Assembly: GCA_964388055.1 (NCBI GenBank)
Contig: CAYLXU010000021.1
Span: 1-13,362, forward strand
Source of the DNA: CAYLXU01 sp964388055
Lineage (GTDB): Bacteria; Patescibacteriota; Minisyncoccia; UBA6257; JACRHW01
DNA length: 13,362 bases
Direction: 5' to 3'
Shown: positions 1 to 6,234 of the stretch, piece by piece
Numbering within the stretch: the first letter of the stretch is position 1
Layout: each line of letters starts with the position of its first letter
Position numbers and translations under genes: made by a program
Notes under the pieces: model-generated
The model's input: the letters and a program-made list of their open reading frames with translations, nothing else
The model's database searches: none
What the model was told of the DNA's origin: nothing

Positions 1-47
1 CAGTCGTGATATCCATTTCACTACGAGAGCATTGATGAACGTCTAGA

Positions 48-76
48 ATTATACCAGAAAAGGGTTCCAGTGACAA
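48..76 (-). promoter_or_regulatory. Sigma70-type promoter for a gene beyond the left edge
   Basis: On the minus strand the -35 box TTGTCA (71-76) and a perfect -10 box TATAAT (48-53) are separated by 17 bases. The -10 is preceded by TGG, an extended -10 element. Transcription would start near position 41 and run leftwards out of the window. No start codon with a clear ribosome binding site is visible in the remaining 40 bases, so the gene it serves lies outside. It sits just after the terminator-like hairpin that ends the preceding minus-strand unit. Confidence 0.65.
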
Positions 77-82
77 CAGAAT

Positions 83-101
83 GCCCCGCGTTGTGCGGGG
101 C
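83..101 (-). terminator. GC-rich hairpin, probable terminator of the M28/small-ORF unit
   Basis: A perfect 7-bp stem GCCCCGC/GCGGGGC (83-89 and 95-101) encloses a 5-base loop, 6 bases after the stop codon of the 53-residue ORF. The T-run is weak on both strands (ATTCTGTTG on minus, CTTTATA on plus). It may therefore end transcription from either side, including any plus-strand gene entering from the left. Confidence 0.5.
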
Positions 102-107
102 TTTATA

Positions 108-269
108 CTATGAAGAGGCAAGAAAGAGTTTTTGTGTTCGTCTTTCCACCTCATTTCGGATTGCGATGATCACGACCATATTTCCGGGGTGCGGAGTAGA
201 CTCCAGTGCCATTATGCTTGAATAGGCGTATGATATTGCCTCTAGCATCATGATGCCGAGTGAATCCAT
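108..269 (-). CDS. Small hypothetical protein, 53 aa
   Basis: This 53-residue ORF begins MDSLGIMMLEAIS. It starts at an ATG preceded by a strong site, AAGGAGGTG, five bases upstream. That site overlaps the TAA stop of the M28 peptidase gene, so the two are co-transcribed and probably translationally coupled. A hairpin follows six bases after the stop. The protein has a mildly hydrophobic centre (about residues 31-37, MVVIIAI) but no convincing membrane span. A charged helix follows (NEVERRTQKL, about 39-48). I recognise no family. The ribosome binding site, its placement and the terminator are the evidence that it is real. Function unknown. Confidence 0.6.
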   Translation of the reverse strand: MDSLGIMMLEAISYAYSSIMALESTPHPGNMVVIIAIRNEVERRTQKLFLASS

Positions 270-281
270 TTTTTCACCTCC

Positions 282-1370
282 TTAATGGTTGCAACCACGC
301 CAATGGATGTTATTGTCCTGTTCTTCAAAAAGACTATTGTCGCGATATGTTGGACGTCCATTCATTTCACTTACGTTCCATGCTGCGGTAAATGCCATTT
401 GCGCGATGCGGGTGAGCTTGGGATAGTTTATCTTGTCATATGTGTCTGTAATTTCGTGGTAATCGGGATGGAAACCGGAAAAGTAGAAGATGATGGGGAT
501 ACGTTTGTTCGCGGGGCTTGCTCCAAAGAACGATGCTTGGTCGCTTGCGGTAAACCCGTCGTTTGTGTAGGTAAGTGTAAAACCAAATTGTTTTGCGAGT
601 GTTTGGGTCAGGGTGTAAAGTTCTGGGCTCACTTTGCTATAGTCCAGTTTTTTTGGCGCCATAATACAGAAAAGTTCATTATCGGCATTTCGCCCCACCA
701 TGTCGAGATTGATGACTGTTACAATGTCATTCAATTGAATTTCTGGCGGAAGGTGTCGTACGAAGTACTCTGAGCCGAGAAGACCGTGTTCTTCTGCGCC
801 CCACAGGCCAATAAGAAAACTTCTCTGCGGTTTTTTGTGTTTTGAGGCCATTGAAAGCGCTTCTGCAATTGCAAGCACCGCTGTTGTTCCTGATGCGTTG
901 TCATCCGCGCCATAGTAGATTTCTCTTCCAGGGAAGTTGCCCCCCATGTGGTCATAGTGTGCGCCGATTACGATAATTTCCTTACTTTCTCCTTCGATCA
1001 TTCCCACAACGTTTCTTGAGGGGATCTTCTTGCCCGATATCCAGGAATGTGCATCAAACGCTTGGAAATAACTGCGTGTTTCCCCGAAGGAAAGAAGGTC
1101 TTGTGGATTCGTTGTATCACCCAATGGTTTCAAACCATAGCGCTTAAATTCCCGTGCGATAAACTTGCTTGGCAGATCATAGCCACCATCAGACGTGCCT
1201 CTTCCATTAAAATTGGGATGTGCAAGAACGCGAAGAGTATTAAGAAGTTTTGTTGTGGTAATTGTACTTTGCGCTTCTACGAGTGGGTGGGTTGGTGTTG
1301 CCTGAACGATTAGGGTTCCAATGAAGAATGTGAAGAGAAGAACAAGAAACCAATGAGATAGTTTTCTCAT
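282..1370 (-). CDS. Exported M28-family zinc metallopeptidase
   Basis: Predicted 362-residue secreted peptidase of family M28 (aminopeptidase Y/S type), which uses two zinc ions to remove N-terminal residues. Residues 1-24 form a signal peptide (MRKLSHWF, then a hydrophobic stretch ending near VQA). The M28 landmarks appear in order: the AHYDH segment (His138, Asp140), GADDNASG (Asp156/157), GAEEHGLLGS (Glu193/Glu194, catalytic base and ligand), NLDMVGR (Asp223) and DYHEITDTYDK (His305). All expected metal ligands are present, so it should be active. AAAGGAAA precedes the ATG. The gene has its own promoter and is followed by a 53-residue ORF whose ribosome binding site overlaps its stop. In a reduced genome such an enzyme probably helps scavenge amino acids outside the cytoplasm; that role is inferred. 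Confidence 0.9.
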   Translation of the reverse strand: MRKLSHWFLVLLFTFFIGTLIVQATPTHPLVEAQSTITTTKLLNTLRVLAHPNFNGRGTSDGGYDLPSKFIAREFKRYGLKPLGDTTNPQDLLSFGETRSYFQAFDAHSWISGKKIPSRNVVGMIEGESKEIIVIGAHYDHMGGNFPGREIYYGADDNASGTTAVLAIAEALSMASKHKKPQRSFLIGLWGAEEHGLLGSEYFVRHLPPEIQLNDIVTVINLDMVGRNADNELFCIMAPKKLDYSKVSPELYTLTQTLAKQFGFTLTYTNDGFTASDQASFFGASPANKRIPIIFYFSGFHPDYHEITDTYDKINYPKLTRIAQMAFTAAWNVSEMNGRPTYRDNSLFEEQDNNIHWRGCNH

Positions 1371-1411
1371 TACGACGATTTCCTTTCGTGTATTTTTAAA
1401 GAACCGATTCC

Positions 1412-1441
1412 ATTATTAGCAGGTTTGTCCCTTTTTGTGAA
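1412..1441 (-). promoter_or_regulatory. Promoter of the M28 peptidase gene
   Basis: On the minus strand TTCACA (1436-1441, five of six consensus bases) and AATAAT (1412-1417, five of six) are separated by 18 bases. Predicted transcription start is near 1405, giving a leader of about 35 bases before the ATG. The promoter lies immediately downstream of the terminator of the previous minus-strand gene, so the peptidase unit is probably expressed independently. Confidence 0.55.
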
Positions 1442-1444
1442 GAA

Positions 1445-1465
1445 AACAAAAACCCCATAGTGGGG
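1445..1465 (-). terminator. Intrinsic terminator of the SPFH-like membrane protein gene
   Basis: On the minus strand a 5-bp stem CCCCA/TGGGG with a 3-base loop (1453-1465) is followed by TTTTTGTTTTC. It lies about 10 bases after the stop of the gene at 1476-2318. Confidence 0.75.
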
Positions 1466-1475
1466 CAAAATGTTG

Positions 1476-2318
1476 TCATGATGCAATTGATAATGTTTTT
1501 TCTCCGTTCCATGTGATGGGGATTCCGTTAATCGTAGTTTTTTTGGGGGGCAATATAGTTTGCATGAGTTGGCCGATTGTCACTGTTTTTGCTACCTCTT
1601 GTAGGCACGTTTCTAGCCAGTTTTCTGCACCCGCATTAAGCGCATGTTCATAATGGAAGGGGACGCCTAGTCGTTCTTGTGCGATCTTTTTCATGTCGAT
1701 GTGGATACGTGCTTGGATGCAAACATTATATGAACCGTCTAGGCAATTGAGGGTCATTTTTTTATTCAAGGCAAGTTTTGGCTGTACTGCCCGAGGATGG
1801 TGTTTGAAGAAAGGATAGACATTGAATCGTTCCCCAGGGTAATATGTTTTTTCATCCATTATGACAAGGGTATCTTCTGAAACTACGCATTGCGGTTTTA
1901 CAAGGAATTGATACCACACCCATAGGAAAAGATAGCCAATGAAGAACAATTCGATTGTGCCAATTATTGGTAGTGGCTGCGCGATTGGCATGGGTATTCC
2001 GGTGAGAAGAAAAAAGAGTGAGCCAAAAATCAAAGGGAAGGCAAAAAGCGGTTCTAGAAACCTTAAAATGTCTCGAATCAGTGAACGAGGCTTCTCGATG
2101 TCACGATATAAGATATTGTTTGTTATTGAGATAGTAAACAGCCAAGCCATAAGAGACCCCATACATAATCGTTTGTAGTCGATGGGTGGCGGTGTGGGAA
2201 AGAGTGAAGAGAGTGGTTGAAGGTAAAGAAAGGGAATGAGGAATAAGAATGTGGCAAACGTGAATATCGCTGCTATAACGAATGACCAATCAAGTTTTCT
2301 TAGAAACTCTTTCACCAT
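1476..2318 (-). CDS. Four-helix membrane protein with C-terminal SPFH/band-7-like region
   Basis: This 280-residue protein has hydrophobic segments at about residues 11-33, 51-71, 88-107 and 117-139. A soluble C-terminal part of roughly 140 residues follows. Residues 160-258 resemble an SPFH/band-7 (stomatin/prohibitin-like) domain: a PGERFNVYPFF opening, a strand pair around LNCLDGSYNVCIQARIHI, then a helical end. SPFH proteins form membrane-anchored rings that organise membrane complexes, but they usually have one anchor, not four. The match is by eye. I chose the ATG at 2318 because GGAGG lies just upstream and the predicted promoter -10 box (2348-2353) lies downstream of the longer start at 2369, which would therefore not be transcribed. 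Function is otherwise unknown. Confidence 0.75.
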   Translation of the reverse strand: MVKEFLRKLDWSFVIAAIFTFATFLFLIPFLYLQPLSSLFPTPPPIDYKRLCMGSLMAWLFTISITNNILYRDIEKPRSLIRDILRFLEPLFAFPLIFGSLFFLLTGIPMPIAQPLPIIGTIELFFIGYLFLWVWYQFLVKPQCVVSEDTLVIMDEKTYYPGERFNVYPFFKHHPRAVQPKLALNKKMTLNCLDGSYNVCIQARIHIDMKKIAQERLGVPFHYEHALNAGAENWLETCLQEVAKTVTIGQLMQTILPPKKTTINGIPITWNGEKTLSIAS

Positions 2319-2347
2319 GATTGCCTCCATTACAATGAACTGGAAAT

Positions 2348-2376
2348 ATTGTACATATTTTATGTTCAAGCGTCAA
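2348..2376 (-). promoter_or_regulatory. Promoter of the SPFH-like membrane protein gene
   Basis: On the minus strand TTGACG (2371-2376) and TACAAT (2348-2353) are separated by exactly 17 bases; both boxes match five of six consensus bases. Expected start of transcription is near 2341, giving a leader of about 22 bases to the ATG at 2318. It stands back to back with the divergent promoter at 2386-2414; only nine bases separate the two -35 boxes. Confidence 0.7.
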
Positions 2377-2385
2377 TGTTAACTG

Positions 2386-2414
2386 TTGACATAATTTTTC
2401 TAACACGATATTCA
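2386..2414 (+). promoter_or_regulatory. Promoter of the two-span membrane protein gene
   Basis: A perfect -35 box TTGACA (2386-2391) and a weaker -10 box TATTCA (2409-2414) are separated by 17 bases. The leader would run from about 2421 to the ATG at 2446 and contains the ribosome binding site AAAGGAG. Confidence 0.55.
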
Positions 2415-2445
2415 AGACATAGATCTTCGAAAGGAGAAATAGCCC

Positions 2446-3327
2446 ATGGCAACAGTTGAGTTGTTTCGAATATGTGATTTCCCGGGACCCGTTGATATCG
2501 ATGGTATCCGCAATATGGTTGCGCGACGGAGAGATGAGGAAGTTGCAATTCTTGAGGAAGACAAGGATGTTCGCGCAAGGCTTAATCTCGACGGACAAGT
2601 TGCGCTCATCGATCGTCGTATTGCAAAAGCAGAACAAGAGATGCGCGAGGGAAGTCCTCTTGATGCGTCATGCTACTACCCAGAAATCTCAACGGAAGAA
2701 ATAAGTCGGTGGAATCTATGGGTTCCGTACGGTTCTGATCTTGCGGAATATGGACAGCGGTGGGATTATAACTACATTCCTGAACGTGTGCTTACGGAAA
2801 TTGCCACCCTTCAAGGAATCAATCTTTTCGAGCGCATGCGTATTATGAGTCATAATGAAGAGCGTTCACACGAGGCATTTCTCGTTGGATACGTAGGTGG
2901 GAGAATGTTTCGTGTTGCTCGCTGGGGCGAACATTTGAAGCCAGCGAATAAGGTTCTTGGGTATATTAAGCGTGCAGGATGGTATGAAAATATGAAAGAT
3001 TTTTTTGGAGTTGGAGGGAATTTTGGGATCGGACCTCTTATCTTTTTTGGTGTTGTGGTGCTCTTTATGTGGTTAGGTTCAGGTATATACTACGACGATA
3101 GAGAGACACGACGTCATTACTGGAGAACTTATGACTCGTGTGAAGCGTGTATTAGTGGCGCACACACAGGATATGATAGATTCGTGAACAACGTTCATGG
3201 TACCTTCAATCCTATTTTCGCTTTTGTGCGGAACAATTCTCTTCTTATGCTGGTTCTTTGGATTACTTCGATGGTCTATTTTGGGAGATTTGATCGAACT
3301 CGATATCTTGATCGATTTCGTAGGTAA
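2446..3327 (+). CDS. Hypothetical membrane protein, 293 aa
   Basis: I do not recognise this 293-residue protein. Residues 20-68 are charged and probably helical (RRRDEEVAILEEDKD, then IDRRIAKAEQEM). Residues 75-180 look like a mixed globular domain rich in Trp, Tyr and Arg. Two membrane spans follow, at about 195-215 and 264-281, with a 45-residue loop between them that holds the pair CEAC (232-235). The tail is basic (RFDRTRYLDRFRR). Both ends are probably cytoplasmic, with the loop outside. AAAGGAG precedes the ATG. It is transcribed divergently from the SPFH-like gene through adjoining promoters, so the two may share control. A strong terminator follows. Function unknown. Confidence 0.75.
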   Translation: MATVELFRICDFPGPVDIDGIRNMVARRRDEEVAILEEDKDVRARLNLDGQVALIDRRIAKAEQEMREGSPLDASCYYPEISTEEISRWNLWVPYGSDLAEYGQRWDYNYIPERVLTEIATLQGINLFERMRIMSHNEERSHEAFLVGYVGGRMFRVARWGEHLKPANKVLGYIKRAGWYENMKDFFGVGGNFGIGPLIFFGVVVLFMWLGSGIYYDDRETRRHYWRTYDSCEACISGAHTGYDRFVNNVHGTFNPIFAFVRNNSLLMLVLWITSMVYFGRFDRTRYLDRFRR

Positions 3328-3345
3328 TTATATTACACGTTACAC

Positions 3346-3377
3346 GCGAGAGAATACCTCTCGCTTTTCTTTTTTTG
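3346..3377 (+). terminator. Intrinsic terminator
   Basis: A perfect 7-bp stem GCGAGAG/CTCTCGC (3346-3352 and 3358-3364) with loop AATAC is followed by TTTTCTTTTTTTG. It lies 18 bases after the stop of the gene at 2446-3327. Confidence 0.9.
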
Positions 3378-3409
3378 TGCAGATAAAAATTGTTTGCTGT
3401 TTTTTCTTG

Positions 3410-3436
3410 TAAAGAAAAAACTCGCACGTGCGAGTT
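3410..3436 (-). terminator. Intrinsic terminator facing the previous one
   Basis: The palindrome AACTCGC-ACGT-GCGAGTT (3419-3436) is followed on the minus strand by TTTTTTCTTT. It terminates the small membrane protein gene at 3442-3858. It is separate from the plus-strand terminator at 3346-3377, so each convergent gene has its own. Confidence 0.85.
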
Positions 3437-3441
3437 TGAGA

Positions 3442-3858
3442 TTAAAAAAAGAATGTGGACACAATTACTCCGGCAAGGGATTGAAGTGCTGCAAAAATGC
3501 CGAGAAACAAAATTCGTGAGTTGTTTCCCTGACTTGTTTTTATAATTGCAAAGAGTGTCCCAAATCCTACCACACACATATAAAGAAAGAGCTGAATGCC
3601 ATGTTTAGCTTCCCCAAAGGCCAGCGCGAGTGCGGAGATTCCGAGTCCTCCAAAGAGGGTTGAAAGAAGTGCAATGATGCCCACTTTGTCTCCGTCTTGT
3701 AGTGCCCAAACGAAAAAGAGAAGGAAGACGCCACTTATGGTGAGAATTCTTGAGAGATGATCAATCTTGATTACGTCCATCGTAACGAACTCTATTCCAA
3801 TAAGAAGTATAAGTGCAGACCCTCCTTTGAGGATGAGATCCTTAAGAGTGATTTTCAT
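3442..3858 (-). CDS. Small polytopic membrane protein, 138 aa
   Basis: The 138-residue protein is almost entirely hydrophobic. Likely membrane segments lie at about residues 12-28, 37-53, 58-81, 88-107 and 115-136. Short charged turns separate them (KIDHLSR, LQDGDK, KTSQGNNSR). It has no signal peptide or soluble domain. I do not recognise a family; proteins of this size and shape are common, and no function can be inferred. The ATG is preceded by AAAAGGGGCGGGAAAC, a G-rich but not canonical ribosome binding site. A terminator lies directly after the stop. Confidence 0.75.
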   Translation of the reverse strand: MKITLKDLILKGGSALILLIGIEFVTMDVIKIDHLSRILTISGVFLLFFVWALQDGDKVGIIALLSTLFGGLGISALALAFGEAKHGIQLFLYMCVVGFGTLFAIIKTSQGNNSRILFLGIFAALQSLAGVIVSTFFF

Positions 3859-3891
3859 GTTTCCCGCCCCTTTTTATGAGGAACTGTGGTT

Positions 3892-3920
3892 ACAATAACA
3901 TACTTTTGTTTTTTTGTTTA
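3892..3920 (-). promoter_or_regulatory. Probable promoter of the small membrane protein gene
   Basis: On the minus strand the weak -35 TAAACA (3915-3920) and the -10 TATTGT (3892-3897) are 17 bases apart. TGT directly before the -10 gives an extended -10 element that could compensate for the poor -35. The predicted start is near 3885, about 27 bases before the ATG. Confidence 0.4.
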
Positions 3921-3938
3921 TATCGATGTGATATTGCG

Positions 3939-3966
3939 TTGACTGGATCGATTTTCCTGTGATAGT
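3939..3966 (+). promoter_or_regulatory. Probable promoter of the PrcB-like/69-aa unit
   Basis: The -35 TTGACT (3939-3944) and -10 GATAGT (3961-3966) are 16 bases apart, with TGT before the -10. Transcription would begin near 3973 and lead into the ribosome binding site GGAGGTG at 3987-3993. Confidence 0.45.
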
Positions 3967-3999
3967 TTATGTTATACCTTTGCGATGGAGGTGTGCGGA

Positions 4000-4398
4000 A
4001 TGCCGAAGGTTGGGTTTAGGGTTGTTGAAAAAGGGAATGGGGCAGGAAGCAGCATGAGGGCGTTTGGGTATGTTCTTGTCAAGGATGCACTTGAGTGGAT
4101 CAGCCTTTGGAACAAGATTAACTCACGTTATGAGGCTAAAGATGGGGAGGTGGTGCAGGTGTTTGATGCTCCACCTCTTGTTGATTTTGAAAATGAGTTT
4201 GTGGTTGCTGTTTTTCGTGGTCAGTGCCCAACGAGTGGATATGGTGTTAAGGTGGTGTCTGTGGTAGAGGATGATTCAGTGGTGCGTGTTAGAATTCGGT
4301 TTTCTGGTGGGCGTGGTATGGCAATGGTTATTACGTATCCCTACGAGATTGTTGCTCTCCCCAAAACAGAGAAACGTGTTCTCGTTGAGCTTGCGTAG
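4000..4398 (+). CDS. PrcB C-terminal-like domain protein, 132 aa
   Basis: Residues 66-130 resemble the PrcB C-terminal domain, first described in a protein associated with the Treponema dentilisin protease complex. The resemblance consists of a strand (FVVAVFRG), the turn CPTSGYGVKV (76-85; the family usually has PTGGY), two strands, and the ending TYPYEIVALPKTEKRVLVE. Residues 1-65 hold a short globular region (VKDALEWISLWNKIN). There is no signal peptide or membrane span, so it appears cytoplasmic, which is unusual for this domain. I place the start at the ATG at 4000, six bases after GGAGGTG. The in-frame ATG at 3985 overlaps that site. The match is by eye and the function is unknown. Confidence 0.7.
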   Translation: MPKVGFRVVEKGNGAGSSMRAFGYVLVKDALEWISLWNKINSRYEAKDGEVVQVFDAPPLVDFENEFVVAVFRGQCPTSGYGVKVVSVVEDDSVVRVRIRFSGGRGMAMVITYPYEIVALPKTEKRVLVELA

Positions 4399-4462
4399 TA
4401 AATATGATTTGTCTCCTTTTCTAGATATTCTTTGCGCCTTAAGCTTAAGGGAGGTGAATACA

Positions 4463-4672
4463 ATGCGAGTAAACGTGGTGATTGAGGTCGAAAAGGAAAA
4501 ACTTAGAGAAACAGTGGAGCAACTTAAGAAAGAAAAAGGATTTGAGCGTGATGAAGGATATGAAGTTGTGTTGCCTTCTGGAAAGATTTTAATACGAGGG
4601 ACGGTTGATAATGATATCCAGGGAGGGTATTGGAGTGATCCTGGAATAGCTCCTTATGGCCCGGTTCAGTAA
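4463..4672 (+). CDS. Small hypothetical protein, 69 aa
   Basis: This 69-residue ORF starts at an ATG six bases after GGGAGGTG. An amphipathic, lysine/glutamate-rich helix fills about residues 8-26. A short beta region follows (YEVVLPSGKILIRGTV). The tail is rich in glycine, aromatic residues and proline (GGYWSDPGIAPYGPVQ). It lies 64 bases after the PrcB-like gene with no terminator between them, so the two probably share a transcript, and a terminator follows 19 bases later. No family recognised. The ribosome binding site and context support it as a real gene. The reading frame extends further upstream, but only the start at 4463 has a binding site. Confidence 0.65.
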   Translation: MRVNVVIEVEKEKLRETVEQLKKEKGFERDEGYEVVLPSGKILIRGTVDNDIQGGYWSDPGIAPYGPVQ

Positions 4673-4691
4673 AAATGTATTATGTCATGAT

Positions 4692-4720
4692 GCTCCGCAA
4701 TGTCGGGGCCTTTTATTTTT
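4692..4720 (+). terminator. Intrinsic terminator
   Basis: A 6-bp stem GCTCCG/CGGGGC with one G-T pair (4692-4697 and 4704-4709) encloses loop CAATGT and is followed by CTTTTATTTTT. It ends the PrcB-like/69-residue unit ahead of purA. Confidence 0.75.
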
Positions 4721-4753
4721 TAAAATTAACATACTAATTTTTTATGAGGAGCA

Positions 4754-4781
4754 TTGCGGATTTGCTCAAATGTGGTATTCT
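4754..4781 (+). promoter_or_regulatory. Promoter of purA
   Basis: The -35 TTGCGG (4754-4759) and -10 TATTCT (4776-4781) are 16 bases apart. TGG before the -10 makes it an extended -10. Start near 4788, leader about 34 bases, with AAGGAG at 4805-4810 before the ATG at 4822. The -35 lies inside one arm of a 9-base inverted repeat (4694-4702/4752-4760). Confidence 0.5.
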
Positions 4782-4821
4782 GCCCTCGGTTCTTTGGAAA
4801 GTGTAAGGAGAGAGGTAGTGT

Positions 4822-6123
4822 ATGCCCATTACTCATGTCGTCGATACACATTTTGGCGATAGTGGAAAAGGGAAGGTTGTAGATATTCTCGCGCAAAATG
4901 CTGATGCGGTGATTCGGTATCATGGTGGCAACAATGCGGGACACAAAGTAAAGAATGAGTTGGGAGAGTTTCCGCTTCACCTTGTTCCCTGCGGCATTTT
5001 TAACTTAAACGCTTTTGTCTTTATAACGAACGGTGTTGTAGTTGATCTTGGGGTGCTTGCCGATGAGATCGATATGCTTCGGGGTGTCCTCCCTGATTTT
5101 TCCAATCGTCTTTTTGTTTCTCCTCGCGTACACATAATCATGCCATATCACAAGGTGTTAGATCGCCTGTACGAGGACGCAAAGGGGGATCGGAAGACGG
5201 GAACGACGGGGAGAGGCATTGGGCCATGTCACGCAGATAAGGTTTCTTATAATGGGATCCGTTTATGTGATTTGGAGGACGTAGATCGATTTGAGGAGCT
5301 TCTTAGTGTGCAACTTTCAATCAAGAACAAGATTATCGTTTCTCTCGGAGGAGTTGAGCTTGATTTTAGGGTAGTAAGGGACGAGATTCTGCGTCAATAT
5401 GAAAGAATTCGTTTATATATCAAAGAGCCCTTTTCCTTAATCCATCGTCTACTTTTTAAATCATCTACCAAAGATATTATATTTGAGGGTGCTCACGGGA
5501 TACTTCTTGATACCGATTGGGGAACGTATCCTTATGTGACCGCTTCTTCTATTGTATCCGGAGGTGTTAACGCAGGCGCTGGTATTCCCGTGCAACATAT
5601 TACTAATGTGCTTGGTGTGGTAAAAGCATATACAACACGCGTAGGGGCGGGCCCATTCCCCACTGAACTAGATGACGAAATCGGTGAATTTCTAAGAAAG
5701 AGTGGTAACGAGTACGGTACGACAACAGGGCGACCGCGCAGGTGTGGATGGCTTGATCTCGAGGTCCTTCGTTTTAGTGTAAAACTAGGAGGAATCACCG
5801 AGCTTGCTGTGACAAAGCTCGACGTGCTTGATGGTGTCGATCCGATTAAGGTGTGCACGGGGTATGTGCTCGATGGCAACAATATTCGTTATGAGGATGT
5901 TTCAGCATCCGACTTGGCGAGGGTTGAGCCAGTGTATAAGGTATTTCCCGGATGGAAGAAGTCGACAAAAGGGGTTATAAATCTCAACGATCTTCCAATG
6001 GAGGCGCACAATTATCTCGCCTTTATTAAATATTGGGCGCATGCCCCCTTGCGGTTTATTTCGACCGGTCCTTCGAGAAATGAAACTATTGTTGTGCCAG
6101 AAGGATCGTTTTTGTCCAATTAA
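4822..6123 (+). CDS. purA: Adenylosuccinate synthase (PurA), with altered active-site positions
   Basis: Adenylosuccinate synthase joins IMP and aspartate using GTP, the first step from IMP to AMP, in the cytoplasm as a dimer. The 433 residues match the usual bacterial length, and the family blocks appear in order: FGDSGKGKVVD (11-21), GGNNAGHKV (35-43), GTTGRGIGP (127-135), FEGAHG (221-226), DWGTYPYVT (232-240), RVGAGPFPTEL (273-283), TTGRPRRCGWLD (301-312), TKLDVLDG (331-338) and STGP (414-417). Catalytic Asp13 and His41 are kept. Compared from memory with E. coli PurA, Glu14 is Ser, Thr42 is Lys, Arg143 (which reaches the IMP phosphate of the partner subunit) is Tyr, and Gln224 is His. It has its own promoter and terminator and stands alone among purine synthesis genes here, suggesting salvage of IMP rather than full synthesis. 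Confidence 0.93.
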   Translation: MPITHVVDTHFGDSGKGKVVDILAQNADAVIRYHGGNNAGHKVKNELGEFPLHLVPCGIFNLNAFVFITNGVVVDLGVLADEIDMLRGVLPDFSNRLFVSPRVHIIMPYHKVLDRLYEDAKGDRKTGTTGRGIGPCHADKVSYNGIRLCDLEDVDRFEELLSVQLSIKNKIIVSLGGVELDFRVVRDEILRQYERIRLYIKEPFSLIHRLLFKSSTKDIIFEGAHGILLDTDWGTYPYVTASSIVSGGVNAGAGIPVQHITNVLGVVKAYTTRVGAGPFPTELDDEIGEFLRKSGNEYGTTTGRPRRCGWLDLEVLRFSVKLGGITELAVTKLDVLDGVDPIKVCTGYVLDGNNIRYEDVSASDLARVEPVYKVFPGWKKSTKGVINLNDLPMEAHNYLAFIKYWAHAPLRFISTGPSRNETIVVPEGSFLSN

Positions 6124-6140
6124 ATTTTTCAGGAAAAAAC

Positions 6141-6163
6141 AGCACCTCATCAGGGTGCTTTTA
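6141..6163 (+). terminator. Intrinsic terminator after purA
   Basis: A 6-bp stem AGCACC/GGTGCT (6141-6146 and 6154-6159) with a 7-base loop is followed by TTTAAATT and preceded by GAAAAAAC, so it could also work on the other strand. It lies 17 bases after the purA stop, and the next promoter begins immediately after it. Confidence 0.7.
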
Positions 6164-6165
6164 AA

Positions 6166-6194
6166 TTGACCATAACATTATTTCGTGCTATAAG
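6166..6194 (+). promoter_or_regulatory. Strong promoter of the nucleotide-handling operon
   Basis: TTGACC (6166-6171, five of six) and TATAAG (6189-6194, five of six) are exactly 17 bases apart, with TGC before the -10 (extended -10). The start would be near 6201. This is one of the best promoters in the window, and with the terminator at 9563-9587 it defines a three-gene unit separate from purA. Confidence 0.75.
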
Positions 6195-6234
6195 TTTTTG
6201 TTCTTTGACAACTAAAATGAGGGAGGTGGAAATA

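Noticed and set aside
10..224. Open plus-strand frame at the left edge with protein-like composition
   Set aside because: A stop codon opens it at 7-9, no start with a binding site is present, and it runs through a GC-rich hairpin and antisense to the better-supported 53-residue ORF.
285..773. 162-codon plus-strand ORF
   Set aside because: It is antisense to the M28 peptidase gene, which has clear catalytic motifs. The antisense protein matches nothing and lacks a binding site.
4822..6123. PurZ, the phage enzyme for 2-aminoadenine (Z) genomes
   Set aside because: From what I recall, PurZ replaces the catalytic Asp of PurA by Ser. Here that Asp (Asp13) is kept and the Ser is at the next position. 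No DatZ or MazZ homologue is evident nearby, although the His-rich domain at 6235-7893 is unclassified.
6166..6234. Longer N-terminus for the Ham1-like protein (start at 6166)
   Set aside because: The TTG at 6166 is part of the -35 box of the promoter and lies before the predicted transcription start. The TTG at 6235 has a well-placed GGAGGTG.
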